Positions 62,470 through 64,000 of a stretch of DNA of 64,000 nucleotides are shown here, in pieces. A program made the translations under genes and the position numbers. This stretch comes from CAXMRP01 sp965216515 (GTDB lineage Bacteria; Pseudomonadota; Alphaproteobacteria; Rhizobiales; Afifellaceae). Numbering within the stretch: the stretch's first letter is position 1; every line of letters starts with the position of its first letter. The stretch lies in assembly GCA_965216515.1 (NCBI GenBank), contig OZ244173.1, positions 1,240,001-1,304,000 of the forward strand, given 5' to 3'. The notes below the pieces were generated by a model, which saw nothing but the letters and a program-made list of their open reading frames with translations, made no database searches and was not told where the DNA came from.

Positions 62470-62849
62470 GGAAAGTCCTTTCCCGTCAAATTCTTGGATC
62501 GTCATATCCGACCGGCCCGTCCCCGTGGCTTCCGCGCCTCTTGTCCACCAACCACGCCGGATCTCAGAAATTGGGAAAGGCAAATCCTGCGCTTTCTAGG
62601 CAGCGAAAGAACAGGCTGTATCCAACCGCAAGTCCGAGGGCGCACCCATCCAAAACTGTGCGCCGATGGCTGATATGCAGCGGAAATCGGGCCATTGCAA
62701 GGCATTTGCCGGGCAAATCGGAGGAGGTGGTTACCGTTAAAATTGTCTCAAACCCGCCCGTCGGCGCCGGCGGACGCGGATCCGGGCGCCCGTCGCGGCC
62801 GGCCATTCAGCCGGCGCCCGCGCAGGCGCAGGGAAAAGGAAAAAAACAC
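62470..62849. other. Region upstream of short cold-shock gene
   Basis: A 380-bp stretch with no supportable gene. It includes the cold-shock leader (minus strand) and a strong ribosome-binding site (AGGGAAAAGGA, 62831-62839) for the plus-strand ORF at 62850. Confidence 0.4.
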
Positions 62850-63128
62850 ATGCCGGTGATGCACTTGCCACTGGAAACGTCGCCGCCGCTCCCCATATCC
62901 CGCCATGAGATGCACGCAAATCCCGAACCGGTCCGAACCATGTCCGAGCCCCGCGAGACCCCCGCCCGCGCCGCCGCCGATTCCGCCGCGCCGCCGCAAA
63001 GCTGCGCCAAGGGCGCGCCCGCCTGGCACCGCACCGCCTGCGGCCTCTATCCCAGCGTCACCGACGCCCTGCTGATCGCCATTCCCATCGCCGTCGTGGC
63101 GACCCTGGTCTCGGTGGTCTTCGCCTGA
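62850..63128 (+). CDS. Small hypothetical protein with C-terminal membrane helix
   Basis: A 92-residue open frame from ATG 62850, preceded at good spacing by AGGGAAAAGGA. Residues ~1-65 are Pro/Ala/Glu-rich and hydrophilic; the last ~22 residues are a single hydrophobic helix with no charged residue after it, so it could be tail-anchored. No family recognised. Both Pro-rich composition and GC-rich context make a chance frame possible. Confidence 0.4.
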   Translation: MPVMHLPLETSPPLPISRHEMHANPEPVRTMSEPRETPARAAADSAAPPQSCAKGAPAWHRTACGLYPSVTDALLIAIPIAVVATLVSVVFA

Positions 63129-63185
63129 ACCAGCCCGGCGCCTCCAACTCCCAGCGCCCGGGCGCCCTGCGTCCGGACAACCGCG

Positions 63186-64000
63186 TCAGCCGGCGAGCCA
63201 GGCCATCACCGCCAGGATGAAGCGGGCATTGTCGGCCGCGTCCGGCGCGTTCATGCCGAACTTGCGCCCGTTCTGGCCGATCTGGGCGGAAAACGCCCCG
63301 GCCTCGCCGAACACCGCGATGCGCCCGGCGCCGACCTCCATGATCGCCCCCTGCGACCAGCCCGACACATCCTTGCGCGGCGTCTGCGGGGAAAATTTCC
63401 ACGCCTCCTGCGGCAGCAGCACCACGTGCGGCCCCTCCAGCGTCAGCAGCGACACCGCGCCATCGGGCACCGAGAAGGCCTGGCCGGTGAAGGTGACGAA
63501 GCGGTCGACCGGCGGGTCCAGCCCGGCGAACACCGCCGCCGGCAGGTGAAGCCCGAGCGCCGGCGTGAAGGCGAAGCGGGTGGAGCGGCCGATCATCTCC
63601 ACGGCAAAGCCGTTCTGAAAGCCGAAGCCGAAGGCCGCCGCCAACTCCGCCGCCGCGCCGGCGAACGGCATGTGGTCGGCGATGAGCAGCAGCCGCCCGC
63701 CGCCCTCCACCCAGGCGCGCACCGCCGCGATCTCGGCAGCCGTGAAGGCGGAGGCCACCGGCAGCCGCCAGTTGCCGACATTGGAGGGGTGCAGCGCGTT
63801 GGCGACCACCAGCACGTCGATGCCGGCCAGCGCATCGGCCGAAAACGCCGTGTCGCCGGCCCGCACCCGGTAGCCGTCGGCGGCGAGCAAAGCGGCGAAG
63901 GGCGCATAGCGGCCGTCGCCGGTGTGGAAGTTTTCGTGCGCGGCGTCGATGGCCACCACCGGCCCGGCGCCTGCTTCAAAGCGCGGCGCGGCGATCTCGG
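63186..64000 (-). CDS. DUF4350-like protein (start beyond window edge)
   Basis: The frame is open to the window edge, so the N-terminus is missing; 271 codons are visible. The sequence is an alpha/beta domain with GIDVLVVANALHPSN, FTAAEIAAVRAWVEGGGRLLLIADHMPF, VVLLPQEAWKF and GRIAVFGEAGAFSAQ. It resembles DUF4350 proteins, which have a class I glutamine-amidotransferase-like fold without an obvious catalytic triad. No function proposed. Confidence 0.6.
   Translation of the reverse strand, partial: EIAAPRFEAGAGPVVAIDAAHENFHTGDGRYAPFAALLAADGYRVRAGDTAFSADALAGIDVLVVANALHPSNVGNWRLPVASAFTAAEIAAVRAWVEGGGRLLLIADHMPFAGAAAELAAAFGFGFQNGFAVEMIGRSTRFAFTPALGLHLPAAVFAGLDPPVDRFVTFTGQAFSVPDGAVSLLTLEGPHVVLLPQEAWKFSPQTPRKDVSGWSQGAIMEVGAGRIAVFGEAGAFSAQIGQNGRKFGMNAPDAADNARFILAVMAWLAG

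Overview
The window is GC-rich (mid-60s per cent by eye) chromosomal DNA of an alphaproteobacterium, most likely Hyphomicrobiales (Rhizobiales). The evidence is the mraZ-rsmH-ftsL-ftsI-murE-murF-mraY-murD order of its division/cell-wall cluster, the dnaG-rpoD pair with a GatB/YqeY protein and carA next door, an RpoD with a long acidic insertion, a TTAACCAT element of the CtrA type, and an alpha-type RNase P RNA. Coding density is high and many neighbouring genes overlap by 4 bp.

Layout. 1-8813 (minus): dcw cluster from mraZ to a murD cut by the window edge; a five-copy 10-bp TGG repeat lies upstream of mraZ. 9325-11610 (plus): TerB/DnaJ protein, a cell-wall amidase and a small lytic transglycosylase. 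11668-12103 (minus): rnpB. 12219-15250: EamA permease, a cysteine synthase fused to glutaredoxin, and a small secreted protein ending before a strong terminator. 15423-17319 (minus): MltB-type transglycosylase and a MarR-like regulator, divergent from a 1220-residue 5-oxoprolinase/hydantoinase (17440-21102). 21116-28873: NHL propeller protein, pirin, GST, nucleoside hydrolase, then a tight glutamine-synthetase-like / aldehyde dehydrogenase / iron alcohol dehydrogenase operon. 28928-31693 (minus): Na/phosphate-type transporter and a di-haem cytochrome c. 32021-37118 (minus): rpoD, dnaG, yqeY. 37448-44278: carA, a zinc metallopeptidase (minus), a small HTH protein, carB, greA. 44265-45536 (minus): GT87/DUF2029 membrane glycosyltransferase.

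45817-48182 is the most accessory-looking stretch: two different stand-alone Prim-Pol (archaeo-eukaryotic primase) domain proteins flank a Stf0-type sulfotransferase, closely spaced and co-directional, with a drop in G+C in part of the first gene. I know of no described system with this composition. 48243-52987 is a catabolic/uptake module: GntR/FCD regulator and DapA-like aldolase diverge from a DctPQM TRAP transporter, with two palindromes between them. 53191-64000 holds cytochrome b561, a PhoX-like phosphatase, a LysR/aldo-keto reductase pair, a two-repeat SnoaL protein, a PQQ-type sugar dehydrogenase, an aspartate aminotransferase, two cold-shock proteins (one with a long RG-rich arm) and the start of a DUF4350-like protein.

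Links between genes. Peptidoglycan synthesis and turnover dominate 1-16700. The GS-like/ADH/ALDH trio fits oxidation of a gamma-glutamylated amino alcohol, and the 5-oxoprolinase a few kilobases upstream could handle 5-oxoproline from gamma-glutamyl compounds (inference). No tRNA, complete insertion sequence or CRISPR array was seen.
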